A DNA stretch of 32,052 nt from Myxococcus vastator (GTDB lineage Bacteria > Myxococcota > Myxococcia > Myxococcales > Myxococcaceae), in contig NZ_JAAIYB010000042.1 in assembly GCF_010894475.1 (NCBI RefSeq), positions 1 through 32,052 of the forward strand. Direction: 5' to 3'. The translations under genes were made by a program, and so were the position numbers. Positions 8,390-17,116 of the stretch are shown here, piece after piece. The notes beneath the pieces were generated by a model. The model did not search any database, was not told the DNA's origin, and saw only the letters and a list, made by a program, of their open reading frames with translations. Position 1 is the stretch's first letter. Every line of letters begins with the position of its first letter.

Positions 8390-9267
8390 GCCGCCATCCT
8401 CCGAGCCCGCGCGCGGAAGAAGTTCGCCAGCGCCTTGCCGTGGTCATCACCCGCGCGCAGCTCCACGTGGTCCAGCTCCAGCTTCTTGAACAGCTTGCGC
8501 CGCTCGTCGCGCGCGGCCTGCATGGCCCGGGCGAAGCGTCCCCGCACGCGCGGGTCGCTGGTGTCGACGACGAAGCGCTCGCCCGTCTCCGGGTCCTCCA
8601 TGTCCACCAGGCCCAGCCGGGGGAAGGCCTCCTCCAACGGGTCCGCCACCACCACCGGCACCAGGTCGTGCTTGCGCCCCACCAGCCGCAGCGGCTTCTC
8701 GTAGTCGAGCGCCTGGAAGTCGGAGATGAGGAACGTCACCGCCTTCCGCTTCGCCACCCGCGTCAGGTAGTTGAGCCCCGCGGACAGGTCCGTCCCCCGC
8801 CCCTGCGGCTGGAACGTGAGGATGTCGCTCACCAGCCGCAGCACGTGCGTGCGGCCCTTGCGCGGCGGCACCACCTTCTCCACCCGGTCCGAGAAGAGGA
8901 CCAGCCCCACCCGGTCATTGTTGGCGATGGCGCTGAAGGCAATCTGCGCCGCCACCTCCGCGGCGATCTCCGACTTGGTGCGCTCGCGCGAGCCGAACTC
9001 CTTCGACGCGGAGACGTCCACCACCAGCATCACCGTCAGCTCGCGCTCCTCGGTGAAGACCTTGACGTAGGCCTCGTCCATGCGCGCGGTGACGTTCCAG
9101 TCGATGATGCGAATCTCGTCACCGGGCTGGTACTGGCGCACCTCGGAGAAGGCCATGCCCCGGCCCTTGAAGACCGAGTGGTACTGGCCGGCGAGCATGT
9201 CGGAGACCACCTTGCGGGTGCGAATCTCCAGCTTGCGGATGCGGCGGATGAGGTCCTTGGGAAGCAC
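8386..9267 (-). CDS. DUF58 protein of MoxR-associated cluster
   Basis: A 293-residue soluble protein with the DUF58 signature around residues 35-62 (GRGMAF, YQPGDEIRIIDWN, AR). A VWA-like fold follows, with DVSAS at 84-88 in the position of a metal site. DUF58 proteins are nearly always encoded directly after a MoxR ATPase and are proposed substrates or adaptors of it. The start is a GTG at 9265-9267, 29 bases after the moxR stop; no strong ribosome site is visible, so expression may rely on coupling. The stop overlaps the next gene by four bases. Confidence 0.9.
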   Translation of the reverse strand: MLPKDLIRRIRKLEIRTRKVVSDMLAGQYHSVFKGRGMAFSEVRQYQPGDEIRIIDWNVTARMDEAYVKVFTEERELTVMLVVDVSASKEFGSRERTKSEIAAEVAAQIAFSAIANNDRVGLVLFSDRVEKVVPPRKGRTHVLRLVSDILTFQPQGRGTDLSAGLNYLTRVAKRKAVTFLISDFQALDYEKPLRLVGRKHDLVPVVVADPLEEAFPRLGLVDMEDPETGERFVVDTSDPRVRGRFARAMQAARDERRKLFKKLELDHVELRAGDDHGKALANFFRARARRMAA

Positions 9268-9296
9268 GGGGCGCCTGGCGGGCTCGAGGAGGAAGG

Positions 9297-10286
9297 TTAG
9301 GGGACTTCGACGCGGTCGAACACACGCTGGATGATCTTCTCCGGCGTGAGGTCCTCGGCCTCCGCCTCGTACGTCATGGCGACGCGGTGGCGGAGCACGT
9401 CGAAGGCAATGGCCTTCACGTCTTCGGGCGTGACGAAGCCGCGGTGGCGCAGGAAGGCGTGCGCGCGCGCCGCCTGGGCCAGCGCGATGGTGGCGCGCGG
9501 CGAGGCGCCGAACTGGATGTAGTCCGCCAGGTCCTTCAGGCCGTACTTGCCAGGCTCCCGCGTGGCGAACACCACGTTGAGGATGTACTCCTTCACCTTC
9601 TCGTCCATGTAGATGTGGTGGACGAGCTCGCGCGCACGGACCAGGTGCTGCAGGTCAATGACCCGCTGGGCGCGCGGAGACGAGCCGCCGGACATCCGGT
9701 CCATGATGACCTTCTCTTCATCACGCGTCGGGTAGCCCACCTTCACCTTGAGCATGAAGCGGTCCACCTGCGCCTCGGGCAGCGGGTAGGTGCCCTCCTG
9801 CTCGATGGGGTTCTGCGTCGCCAGCACCAGGAAGGGCGTGGGCAGCGGGAAGGACTGGTCGCCGATGGTGACCTGGCGCTCGGCCATGGCCTCCAGGAGC
9901 GCGGACTGCACCTTCGCCGGGGCGCGGTTGATTTCGTCCGCGAGCACGATGTTGGCGAAGATGGGGCCCTTGCGGACGGTGAAGTTCGCCGCCTGCTGGT
10001 TGTAGATCATGGTGCCCACCACGTCCGCGGGCAGCAGGTCCGGGGTGAACTGGATGCGCATGAAGGTGGCGTTGAGCGAATCCGCCACGGTGCGCACCGT
10101 GAGCGTCTTGGCGAGGCCGGGCACGCCCTCCAGCAGCACGTGTCCGTTGCACAGCAGGCCAATGAGGATGCGCTCCAGCATGTAGCGCTGCCCGACGATG
10201 ACCTTGCTGGTTTCCTGGTTGAGGACCTCGACGAAGCTGCTTTCCTGCTGCACGCGTTCGGTGAGCGCGCGAATGTCGGTGTTCAT
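9297..10286 (-). CDS. moxR: MoxR family AAA+ ATPase
   Basis: A 329-residue AAA+ ATPase. Walker A is GVPGLAKT at 54-61, Walker B is VLADEIN at 114-120, and sensor-1 is the N of ATQNP at 156-160. Length and motifs are typical of the MoxR family, which remodels or activates VWA-domain proteins. It is the first gene of the Bat operon, so it should act on BatA, BatB and the DUF58 protein. The ATG at 10284-10286 has GAGG five bases upstream. The product is cytoplasmic, presumably a hexameric ring as in other MoxR proteins. Confidence 0.93.
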   Translation of the reverse strand: MNTDIRALTERVQQESSFVEVLNQETSKVIVGQRYMLERILIGLLCNGHVLLEGVPGLAKTLTVRTVADSLNATFMRIQFTPDLLPADVVGTMIYNQQAANFTVRKGPIFANIVLADEINRAPAKVQSALLEAMAERQVTIGDQSFPLPTPFLVLATQNPIEQEGTYPLPEAQVDRFMLKVKVGYPTRDEEKVIMDRMSGGSSPRAQRVIDLQHLVRARELVHHIYMDEKVKEYILNVVFATREPGKYGLKDLADYIQFGASPRATIALAQAARAHAFLRHRGFVTPEDVKAIAFDVLRHRVAMTYEAEAEDLTPEKIIQRVFDRVEVP

Positions 10287-10314
10287 GTCGCCTCGTGTCG
10301 GACTGGCGGCGGGC

Positions 10315-10344
10315 AGCCTAGGGTTTACAGGGTATCCGGCTCAA
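10315..10344 (-). promoter_or_regulatory. Candidate promoter of moxR-bat operon
   Basis: On the minus strand TTGAGC (10339-10344) and TAGGCT (10315-10320) are 18 bases apart. The leader would be about 20 bases, ending at the GAGG ribosome site of moxR. The match to a sigma-70 consensus is partial. Confidence 0.38.
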
Positions 10345-10481
10345 CACCGCTGAGGGCCGCGCATTCCAGTATGTTGCCCGCCCGTCCGCCCCTCCTGGAG
10401 TGTCCTCCCCATGTACCACTCACAGCCGCCACGCCAACCCCTGTTCCACTCCCGGTGGACGGCTGTGTCGAGGAGGCCGGT

Positions 10482-11372
10482 ATGAAGGCCCCCTCGGTGG
10501 GGCCGGTGGAGGCCGCGCTGCTCGCCCAGCTGGCCCCGGCGGTGGTCGCGACGGTTCACTGGTTGCCGGGCGGCGGGGCCCTCCGGACCCTCGAGGCGGG
10601 CGCCGGCCCCACGGTGGTGCTGCTCCACGGGCGAGGCGGCGCGGCCTCCCAGTGGTTCACCTACCTGACGGTCCTGGCCCGGGGCCACCGCGTGCTGGCG
10701 GTGGACCTGCCGGGCTTCGGCATGTCGTCCACCCCCGAAGGCCCGCTGGCCACCGGCGAGGACGCGGCGGCCTTCTTCACCGCCCCCATCGAGGCCCTGC
10801 TGGCCCAGCTCGCCCCGGGCCCGGTGGCCGTGGTGGGCCACTCGCTGGGCGGGCTCGTGGCGCTGGAGCTCGCGCTGCGCGGCCGGGTGTCCGTGGAGCG
10901 GCTGGCCCTGGTGGATGCCATGGGTCTGGGTCCGGAGATGGCGCGCAAGGCCCGCCTCTTCTTCCGCGCCGGCCCCGAACGGCTGGCGCGCTCGCTGGGG
11001 CCCTGGGCCTGGGCCCAGCTGATGCCGCCGCCCCCGACGCCACTGGGTGAGCGGCTGGGCGCCCTGGAGTACGAGTTGCTCACCCGCCCGGGCGCCAGCC
11101 CCGACGCCACGCGGGCCTTCAACCGGCTCGTGCCCCTGGCCGGCCCTGTCTTCCACCGCGCGGAGAAGCTCGAGGCCGTGACGGCGCCGGTGCTGCTCGT
11201 CTGGGGCGAGCGCGAGGACACCCTGCCCGTCTCCATCGCCGAGCAGGCGGCGCGGCGCCTCCCGCAGGCCCGGCTCCTGCGCCTGGACGCGGGCCACAGC
11301 CCCCAGCAGGAACATCCAGAGCGCGTGCTCCCCGAGCTGAAGGCGTTCCTCGCCGCGCCCCAGGAGCCCTGA
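10482..11372 (+). CDS. Alpha/beta-fold hydrolase
   Basis: A 296-residue alpha/beta hydrolase. It has the oxyanion-hole motif LLHGRGG (residues 48-53), nucleophile S121 in GHSLGG, likely acid D246 (EREDTLP) and catalytic H272 (AGHSP). It resembles the broad esterase/epoxide hydrolase/C-C hydrolase group, but the substrate cannot be read from the sequence. There is no signal peptide, so it is probably cytoplasmic. The ATG at 10482 follows AGGAGG by five bases, which decides the start against longer in-frame options upstream. It is divergent from moxR with 195 bases between the starts and is probably a single-gene unit. Confidence 0.88.
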   Translation: MKAPSVGPVEAALLAQLAPAVVATVHWLPGGGALRTLEAGAGPTVVLLHGRGGAASQWFTYLTVLARGHRVLAVDLPGFGMSSTPEGPLATGEDAAAFFTAPIEALLAQLAPGPVAVVGHSLGGLVALELALRGRVSVERLALVDAMGLGPEMARKARLFFRAGPERLARSLGPWAWAQLMPPPPTPLGERLGALEYELLTRPGASPDATRAFNRLVPLAGPVFHRAEKLEAVTAPVLLVWGEREDTLPVSIAEQAARRLPQARLLRLDAGHSPQQEHPERVLPELKAFLAAPQEP

Positions 11373-11523
11373 CGGGCGCACGGCAGGCAGGCGCCCGACG
11401 GCGCTCGGGTGACATGGGCTGGTCCGGCGGTCGGGGCTCGTCCTGGCGGCGCTTGTCCTGGCCTTCCTGGATGGCAACCGTCCCGCCGTGTCCTCCACGG
11501 ACACCGCCGCCAGGGAGGCTGCC

Positions 11524-11871
11524 ATGAATCACAAGATGCACGCGCACCATGACCACGTCCACGCCAAGGGCTGTGGTCATCCCGCCATCCAGCACCAGGA
11601 CCACGTGGACTATCTGCACGATGGGCACCTGCACCACCCGCACTCGGACCACACCGACGAGTGCACCCTCTCCGAGGACGCCCGCAACCCCGCGCAATGC
11701 ACGCCGCAGCATGCCTGTGGTGCCCACGAAGCCACGCACCGCCACGGTCCCTCGTGTGGCCACGCGGCCGCGCCGCATGGGGACCACATGGACTATCTCG
11801 TGGACGGTCACCTGCATCACCCGCACGACGGCCACTGCGACGACCACGGCAAGGTGCAGGTCCTGGGCTGA
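11524..11871 (+). CDS. Histidine-rich metal-binding protein with internal duplication
   Basis: A 115-residue protein with 28 histidines (about 24%) and several cysteines. Two similar blocks, HQDHVDYLHDGHLHHPH (24-40) and HGDHMDYLVDGHLHHPH (85-101), are each near a CGH motif. The DHVDYLHDGHLHH signature occurs in small bacterial proteins often labelled zinc-transporter-related, which usually carry one copy. Zinc or nickel binding is a fair inference; a transport function is not supported because there is no membrane segment. The ATG at 11524 has AGGGAGG five bases upstream. It converges with the thioredoxin gene across a long hairpin. Confidence 0.8.
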   Translation: MNHKMHAHHDHVHAKGCGHPAIQHQDHVDYLHDGHLHHPHSDHTDECTLSEDARNPAQCTPQHACGAHEATHRHGPSCGHAAAPHGDHMDYLVDGHLHHPHDGHCDDHGKVQVLG

Positions 11872-11872
11872 G

Positions 11873-11924
11873 ACGAAGACGTGGCGGAGGACCTCTCCCC
11901 CCGGGAGGCTCCGCCCGTCTTCGT
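11873..11924. terminator. Long hairpin between convergent genes
   Basis: The arms are 11873-11889 and 11909-11924. ACGAAGACG pairs with CGTCTTCGT and GGCGGAG pairs with CTCCGCC, with one bulged T at 11882; the loop contains a further CTCCC/GGGAG pairing. It sits between the stops of the His-rich and thioredoxin genes. No T-run follows on either strand, so it is best seen as a factor-assisted bidirectional terminator or a 3' stabilising hairpin. Confidence 0.6.
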
Positions 11925-11945
11925 GCTGGACAGCGGTGTGCCGTC

Positions 11946-12332
11946 TCAGGCCTGGGGCGGCGCGCCCTGCTGGACCTGGCGCTCCACCAGTTGCTGGCGC
12001 ACCTCGTTCATGTCGAGCGCGCGCACCTGGCGGATGAGGTCCTCCAGCGCATCGGCCGGCAACGCCCCCGCCTGTTCGAACAACATGATGCCGTCACGGA
12101 AGACCATCAGCGTGGGGATGGAGCGGATGGCGAAAGCCCCCGCGAGGTCCACCTCCGCGTCGGTGTCGAGCTTGCCGAAGACGAGGTCCGGATTCTTCAT
12201 GCTCGCCTGTTCGAACACAGGCCCGAAGGTGCGGCACGGTGCGCACCACTCGGCCCACCAGTCGAGGAGGACGATTCCCTCCTTCGAGACGATTTCCTTG
12301 AAGTTGGCTTTGGTGATGTCGATGGTTGCCAT
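11946..12332 (-). CDS. Thioredoxin-family protein
   Basis: A 128-residue cytoplasmic thioredoxin. The active site WCAPC is at 29-33 and the cis-proline is P73 in SIPTLMVF. It is slightly longer than the classical ~108-residue protein because of a C-terminal helical extension (about 105-128, rich in Q and V). It would reduce protein disulfides using NADPH through thioredoxin reductase. The ATG at 12330-12332 gives the standard N-terminus ATIDITKANF. The nearest purine-rich ribosome signal (CAGGG) lies inside one arm of a long inverted repeat (12335-12375), which suggests translational control. Confidence 0.9.
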   Translation of the reverse strand: MATIDITKANFKEIVSKEGIVLLDWWAEWCAPCRTFGPVFEQASMKNPDLVFGKLDTDAEVDLAGAFAIRSIPTLMVFRDGIMLFEQAGALPADALEDLIRQVRALDMNEVRQQLVERQVQQGAPPQA

Positions 12333-12334
12333 GC

Positions 12335-12375
12335 CCTGACACTGGGCCCTCCCCCCCGGAGGCGCCAGTGTCAGG
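12335..12375 (-). promoter_or_regulatory. Hairpin over the thioredoxin ribosome-binding region
   Basis: CCTGACACTGG (12335-12345) and CCAGTGTCAGG (12365-12375) form a perfect 11-bp inverted repeat. Inside the 19-base loop GCCCTCC and GGAGGC can pair as well. On the minus strand the 3' arm ends two bases before the thioredoxin ATG and includes the CAGGG that would serve as ribosome site. There is no T-run, so a terminator role for the upstream gene is less likely. It could also act as a DNA operator. Confidence 0.65.
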
Positions 12376-12473
12376 AGGTGGCAAGCCGGGCGCCCCCCAG
12401 AGCCCGGCTCCCAGTCACCTTCAGCGCACCACGGCGGCCCATGACGGGTGGGCAGCCGGGACACCGGGCGGAC

Positions 12474-13463
12474 TCAGCCCCAGATGCTCGCCCGGCCCAT
12501 GAACTGCGCCAGGTCCAGGCGGTTGGACTGCGTCTCGCGGCGGGGCGCCTTCGCCGTGAAGGACTCCAGGTCCTGGAGGCTGATGTGGACCTCCTTGCTG
12601 GACTTGGACTTGCTGGCGCCCTGGTCCACCGAGCGCAGCGCCGTGGGATGGTTGATGAGGAACTGCGCCGCCTCCCGGAGCTCCTTCGGCGCGCCGCTGC
12701 TCGGGTCCGCCACGCGCTTGAGCTCCGACATGCCGATGTTGTTGTCCCCGGCGCCATTGCCGCTGGCGTTCATGCCCACGCCCTCGGCGAAGTGGAAGTG
12801 GTCCTTGAGCGTCTGGGCCGCCTTGTAGACGTCCATGGGCTCCTGGCGATTGGCGCCGAAGGGCGGGCGGGACTGCGGTCCGAACGAAGGGCCGCACAGG
12901 TCCAGCCGCGGCGGCAGGTTGGGACGGTGCGGGTTGGGCAGGCCGCCCGGGCCACCGACTCCGCCGCCGAAGCCGCCTCCGAAGCCGCCGCCGAAGCCCC
13001 CTCCGAACCCGGAGCCGCACAGCGGCGGACGCTGCGGGAGGACGGGCCGCTGCGGAGCCCCGCAGTCCGAGGCATTGCCCGCGCGCGCCTGGAGGTCCGC
13101 CTTGCTCAGGTGCACCTCGTTGTTGCCGCCATGGGCCTTGCTGGCGCCCTGGTCCAGCGAGCGCAGGGCGATGGGATGGTCGAGCACCCACTTCGCGGCG
13201 GCGCGGACCTCGGGCGGGAAGCCGCTGTTCGGGTCCGCCACGCGCTTGAGCTCCGACGTCCCGATGTTGTTGTCTCCGGCGCCCTTGCCGCTGGCGTTCA
13301 TCCCCACGCCCTCGATGGCGTCGAAGTGCTTGAGCACCGTCTGCGCCGCCTTGGACGGGTCCATCGACTGGTAGGCCGCCTGGTAGCGGTCCGTGGGGCC
13401 GCAGCCACGGGTGTTGCCGGAGAAGCCGTTGCACTGGATGGACTTCGCGATGGACAGGCTCAT
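12474..13463 (-). CDS. Two-repeat EF-hand-like protein with Gly-rich linker
   Basis: A 329-residue protein made of two homologous ~93-residue units (about 35-128 and 210-302). They are joined by a proline-rich segment containing a GGGF repeat (150-174). Each unit has a MNASGxGAGDNNIGxSELKR loop-helix and a second ALRSxDQGASK...EVHxSxxDL element, spaced like paired EF-hands. The helix between them (ELREAAQFLINHPTALRSVD) recalls segments of HrpF/NolX-type and harpin-like type III secreted proteins of plant-associated bacteria. That similarity is by eye only. There is no signal peptide although the protein looks exported, consistent with non-Sec secretion. The ATG has AGGAG eight bases upstream. 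Confidence 0.7.
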   Translation of the reverse strand: MSLSIAKSIQCNGFSGNTRGCGPTDRYQAAYQSMDPSKAAQTVLKHFDAIEGVGMNASGKGAGDNNIGTSELKRVADPNSGFPPEVRAAAKWVLDHPIALRSLDQGASKAHGGNNEVHLSKADLQARAGNASDCGAPQRPVLPQRPPLCGSGFGGGFGGGFGGGFGGGVGGPGGLPNPHRPNLPPRLDLCGPSFGPQSRPPFGANRQEPMDVYKAAQTLKDHFHFAEGVGMNASGNGAGDNNIGMSELKRVADPSSGAPKELREAAQFLINHPTALRSVDQGASKSKSSKEVHISLQDLESFTAKAPRRETQSNRLDLAQFMGRASIWG

Positions 13464-13608
13464 GGTCGTGACTCCTGATAGTGATTGCTACGATGGTTTG
13501 GATTAGGAATTCGCGCGCTGACTACATGAACATTCTCTGTCGGATAGGCGCGGTGTTTCGTGCGGTGTTTTTATTTGTTTTCCGCGCGCGCCCGAGGGGA
13601 ATGAGCAC

Positions 13609-13677
13609 AAATCAAAAACAAACAAGCCCACCCGCGAAGTGTCTGGCCATTCAAGGCGAGACACTTCGCGGGTGGGC
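13609..13677 (-). terminator. 19-bp perfect inverted repeat with T-rich tail, minus strand
   Basis: The arms are 13626-13644 and 13659-13677 (GCCCACCCGCGAAGTGTCT and its exact complement). The 14-base spacer can add a GCC/GGC pairing with loop ATTCAA. Read on the minus strand the hairpin is followed by TTGTTTGTTTTTGATTTG, a good intrinsic terminator. On the plus strand there is no T-run after it. No annotated minus-strand gene ends here. Confidence 0.7.
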
Positions 13678-13798
13678 GGCGGAGCCAGGCCATTGCAGTG
13701 GGTGTGCCAGGGCCCTCCAGCGCCTCCGGTGCCAGGACGTGGCGCGCGCTCTAGAGGAGGCCGCCCGGAACGGCGCTCCGGCGGGCCTGGTAACCGCG

Positions 13799-13827
13799 GT
13801 TGTCAGGTGACAACAACAGTTGTCACC
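13799..13827. promoter_or_regulatory. Tandem TTGTCA operator upstream of the FHA activator
   Basis: GTTGTCA-GG-TGACAAC (13799-13814) is a 7-bp palindrome with a two-base spacer. The same right half pairs again with GTTGTCACC (13819-13827) as a 9-bp palindrome with a four-base spacer. There are thus three half sites sharing a central one, 39 bases upstream of the start. This looks like a dimer-binding operator, perhaps for the product of the gene itself or a repressor. Confidence 0.6.
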
Positions 13828-13852
13828 CCCCTCCCCCGCATGAGCGAGGTGG

Positions 13853-13865
13853 TAGCCTGCGCGCC
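13853..13865 (+). promoter_or_regulatory. Candidate -10 element for a leaderless transcript
   Basis: TAGCCT at 13853-13858 is followed by GCGCGCC and then a GTG start codon. The layout is almost identical to that at 17105-17117. No ribosome-binding site precedes the GTG, as expected if transcription starts at or next to the start codon. Confidence 0.45.
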
Positions 13866-15233
<1,368 letters not shown>

Positions 15234-15245
15234 GGAAGACACGCC

Positions 15246-15752
15246 ATGCGACCGCCCCTCCGCGCACGACCGCTCACGAAAGAGGCCTTCGCGCCATACG
15301 GCGACGTCATCGGGCTGGAGCTCGCGGGCGGCAACAGCGCCAACCAGGGAACGGCCACGCGATATGACCAGGTGGCGAACCTGACGGGCACGCGTCCCCA
15401 GGCCGCGCCCAACCTGGCGGTGTTCCGCTCCGTGGCGAAGTCCCTGCCCTTCGAGGTGCGCCTGCTGGAGCGCCACCCCTGCTCCACGCAGCTGTTCGTG
15501 GCGCTCGCGTGCCAGCGCTTCCTGGTCGTCGTGTGTCCGGACGATGCGCGCGGCGAGCCGGACCTGGACCGGCTGCAAGCCTTCGTGTGTGGCCCGGGCC
15601 AGGGCGTGAACTACCGCCCCGGCCAGTGGCACCACCCCATCATCGCGCTGGATGGCCCCGCGGACCTGCTGATGCTGGCGTGGGAGGACGGGACGCCCCT
15701 GGACTGCGAGGAGCGCCCCCTCACCACGCCCCTGCTCGTCACCAGCGACTGA
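15246..15752 (+). CDS. allA: Ureidoglycolate lyase
   Basis: A 168-residue cupin-type enzyme that matches ureidoglycolate lyase. The N-terminal RPLTKEAFAPYGDVI, central HPCSTQLFVAL and C-terminal YRPGQWHHPIIALD motifs are characteristic. It splits ureidoglycolate into glyoxylate and urea in the allantoin (purine) degradation pathway, in the cytoplasm. The start ATG follows the activator stop by 12 bases with a GAGGA nine bases upstream, so the two genes may be co-transcribed. No other allantoin genes are in the window, so its partners must lie elsewhere. Confidence 0.88.
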   Translation: MRPPLRARPLTKEAFAPYGDVIGLELAGGNSANQGTATRYDQVANLTGTRPQAAPNLAVFRSVAKSLPFEVRLLERHPCSTQLFVALACQRFLVVVCPDDARGEPDLDRLQAFVCGPGQGVNYRPGQWHHPIIALDGPADLLMLAWEDGTPLDCEERPLTTPLLVTSD

Positions 15753-15771
15753 CGCGCCCCCCTGCTGGACG

Positions 15772-16932
15772 TCAGCGCACCTGGGGCTCGCGGCTGGACT
15801 CGCGCGTCGAGTGGATGCTCTGGAAGCCCGCGATGCACAGCTCGGCGCGCAGCGGCGCGGAGTTGTAGTACGGGCCCCCGTCATACGGCGTGTCGATGCC
15901 GTCGCGGCGGTCCGGGTGCGAGTAGCCGGCGATGTGCATCATCTCGTGGATGAGCGTCTGGGCAATCTCCGTGTCCCCCTGCGGGAAGAGCACGCCGAAG
16001 TTGATCCACACGTCGTCTCCACCCAGCTCCGCCCGCGCGTTGATGCCGGCCTCGTTCGTCCCCGTGTGGTGGATGGCCTTGCGGTAGGCAATGCGCAGCG
16101 CGGACTTCTCCAGGGTGGTCAGGTGGGTGCAGGTCTGGATGGCGTCCTGCGCGGCCTCGTGGCGCCGCAGCGTCCGGGCCCAGTTGGCGCCCGTGACGGT
16201 GGCGCCGTCGGAGCTGAAGCGGTCCTGCATGGCCAGCACGTCCGCGAGCACGTCCCGCGAGTCGGCGTAGCCCGCGTGGACGAGGTGCATGCCGTACACC
16301 TGCGTGCCGTTGTACGTGGCGGAGTGGAAGGTGGGCAGGCCCGCGGAGAAGCCGTTCGCGGAGGCGTAGTCGTTGGCGGCGCGCATCATCGCCCCGGCGT
16401 CATTCACGTTGGGGTAGCCAATGGCCCAGCCCGGGACGTCGCGGAACTCGACGACGCTGGGGTGGAGGAAGTTGATGCCGTACTCCACGATGGAGCCGTT
16501 GAGGCCCTGCTCGAACGCGGGCAGCGCGATGCCCAACCCGTGCGCGTTGCCGTAGTCCTGCGCGCGGCGGAACAGCTCCGGGATGTTGCTCAGCGCCGTG
16601 TTGCCCAGCGCGGAGCGGGGCACCGCGAGGTAGTGCGCCAGGGTGCCCGGCTTGAGCAGGATGGTGCCACGCACCACGCCCGCGCCGTAGTTGGCCTCAT
16701 GGAAGTTGCCGAAGCCCGCCGCGTAGCCATGAATGCCCGCGTAGCGGTTGGCGGTGCGAATGCGGAAGTCACTGGCCGTCTCCACCGCGGACGCGGTGGT
16801 GCCCACGGCCTCCTCGGGCAGCGCCAGGTCGGACATGGCGTCGGCGTCCATCATCTCGCCGCCGCACCCCAGCAACGCCATCGACGTGGAAATGCATACA
16901 CCCAGGGAGAGACGCTTCATCATCGAGCGCAC
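15772..16932 (-). CDS. Metzincin-type lipoprotein with three N-terminal repeats
   Basis: A 386-residue protein with a lipoprotein signal (MALLGC, lipid-anchored Cys 23). Three related ~50-residue units follow (about 59-110, 121-172, 183-235), sharing a YxxxxGxxxxxPxFxxxxxxGxxVxG pattern. The C-terminal protease domain contains HEMMHIAGYSH at 329-339, an exact HExxHxxGxxH zinc site of the metzincin or related M35 type. Two cysteines (268, 366) flank the domain. It should be an envelope or surface zinc protease. The GTG at 16932 has AGAAAGG eight bases upstream; the ATG pair at 16918-16923 is an alternative. Confidence 0.82.
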   Translation of the reverse strand: MRSMMKRLSLGVCISTSMALLGCGGEMMDADAMSDLALPEEAVGTTASAVETASDFRIRTANRYAGIHGYAAGFGNFHEANYGAGVVRGTILLKPGTLAHYLAVPRSALGNTALSNIPELFRRAQDYGNAHGLGIALPAFEQGLNGSIVEYGINFLHPSVVEFRDVPGWAIGYPNVNDAGAMMRAANDYASANGFSAGLPTFHSATYNGTQVYGMHLVHAGYADSRDVLADVLAMQDRFSSDGATVTGANWARTLRRHEAAQDAIQTCTHLTTLEKSALRIAYRKAIHHTGTNEAGINARAELGGDDVWINFGVLFPQGDTEIAQTLIHEMMHIAGYSHPDRRDGIDTPYDGGPYYNSAPLRAELCIAGFQSIHSTRESSREPQVR

Positions 16933-17104
16933 GGTTGAAACCTTTCTGTGGATTGGCGAGCGACGCGGTACGGGCCCCAGGCCCGTCCATCCGTCCGTCG
17001 CTCTCGAAGACAGATACGGGAGGCGCGGGATTTTCGGGTCATCCACCCACGACGATTTCGCTGGGCGAAGGCATGCCGATGGACGCGCCACCCCGCCGGA
17101 CAGC

Positions 17105-17116
17105 TAGACTGCGCCC
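17105..17116 (+). promoter_or_regulatory. Candidate -10 element for a leaderless transcript
   Basis: TAGACT at 17105-17110 is followed by GCGCCC and the GTG start at 17117. No ribosome site precedes the start. The arrangement mirrors that at 13853-13866. Confidence 0.5.

Larger units (their letters stand above)
13464..13865. other. AT-richer divergent intergenic region (about 400 bases)
   Basis: No convincing gene lies here. A plus-strand open frame runs through part of it but has no ribosome site or family features. Bases 13490-13625 are clearly AT-richer than the rest of the window. The region holds a 19-bp inverted repeat with a T-rich flank (13626-13677), a cluster of TTGTCA half sites (13799-13827) and a TAGCCT element next to the activator start. 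Confidence 0.7.

Noticed and set aside
9387-10481. Plus-strand frame extending the alpha/beta hydrolase upstream across moxR
   Set aside because: The upstream part is antisense to moxR. The hydrolase has its own AGGAGG and ATG at 10482.
12955-13015. Possible CRISPR-like short repeats
   Set aside because: The repeated unit encodes the GGGF linker of the EF-hand-like protein and has no spacers.
13481-13810. Plus-strand frame of 109 codons in the divergent intergenic region
   Set aside because: It has no ribosome site, crosses the 19-bp inverted repeat and shows Arg/Cys-rich composition without family features.
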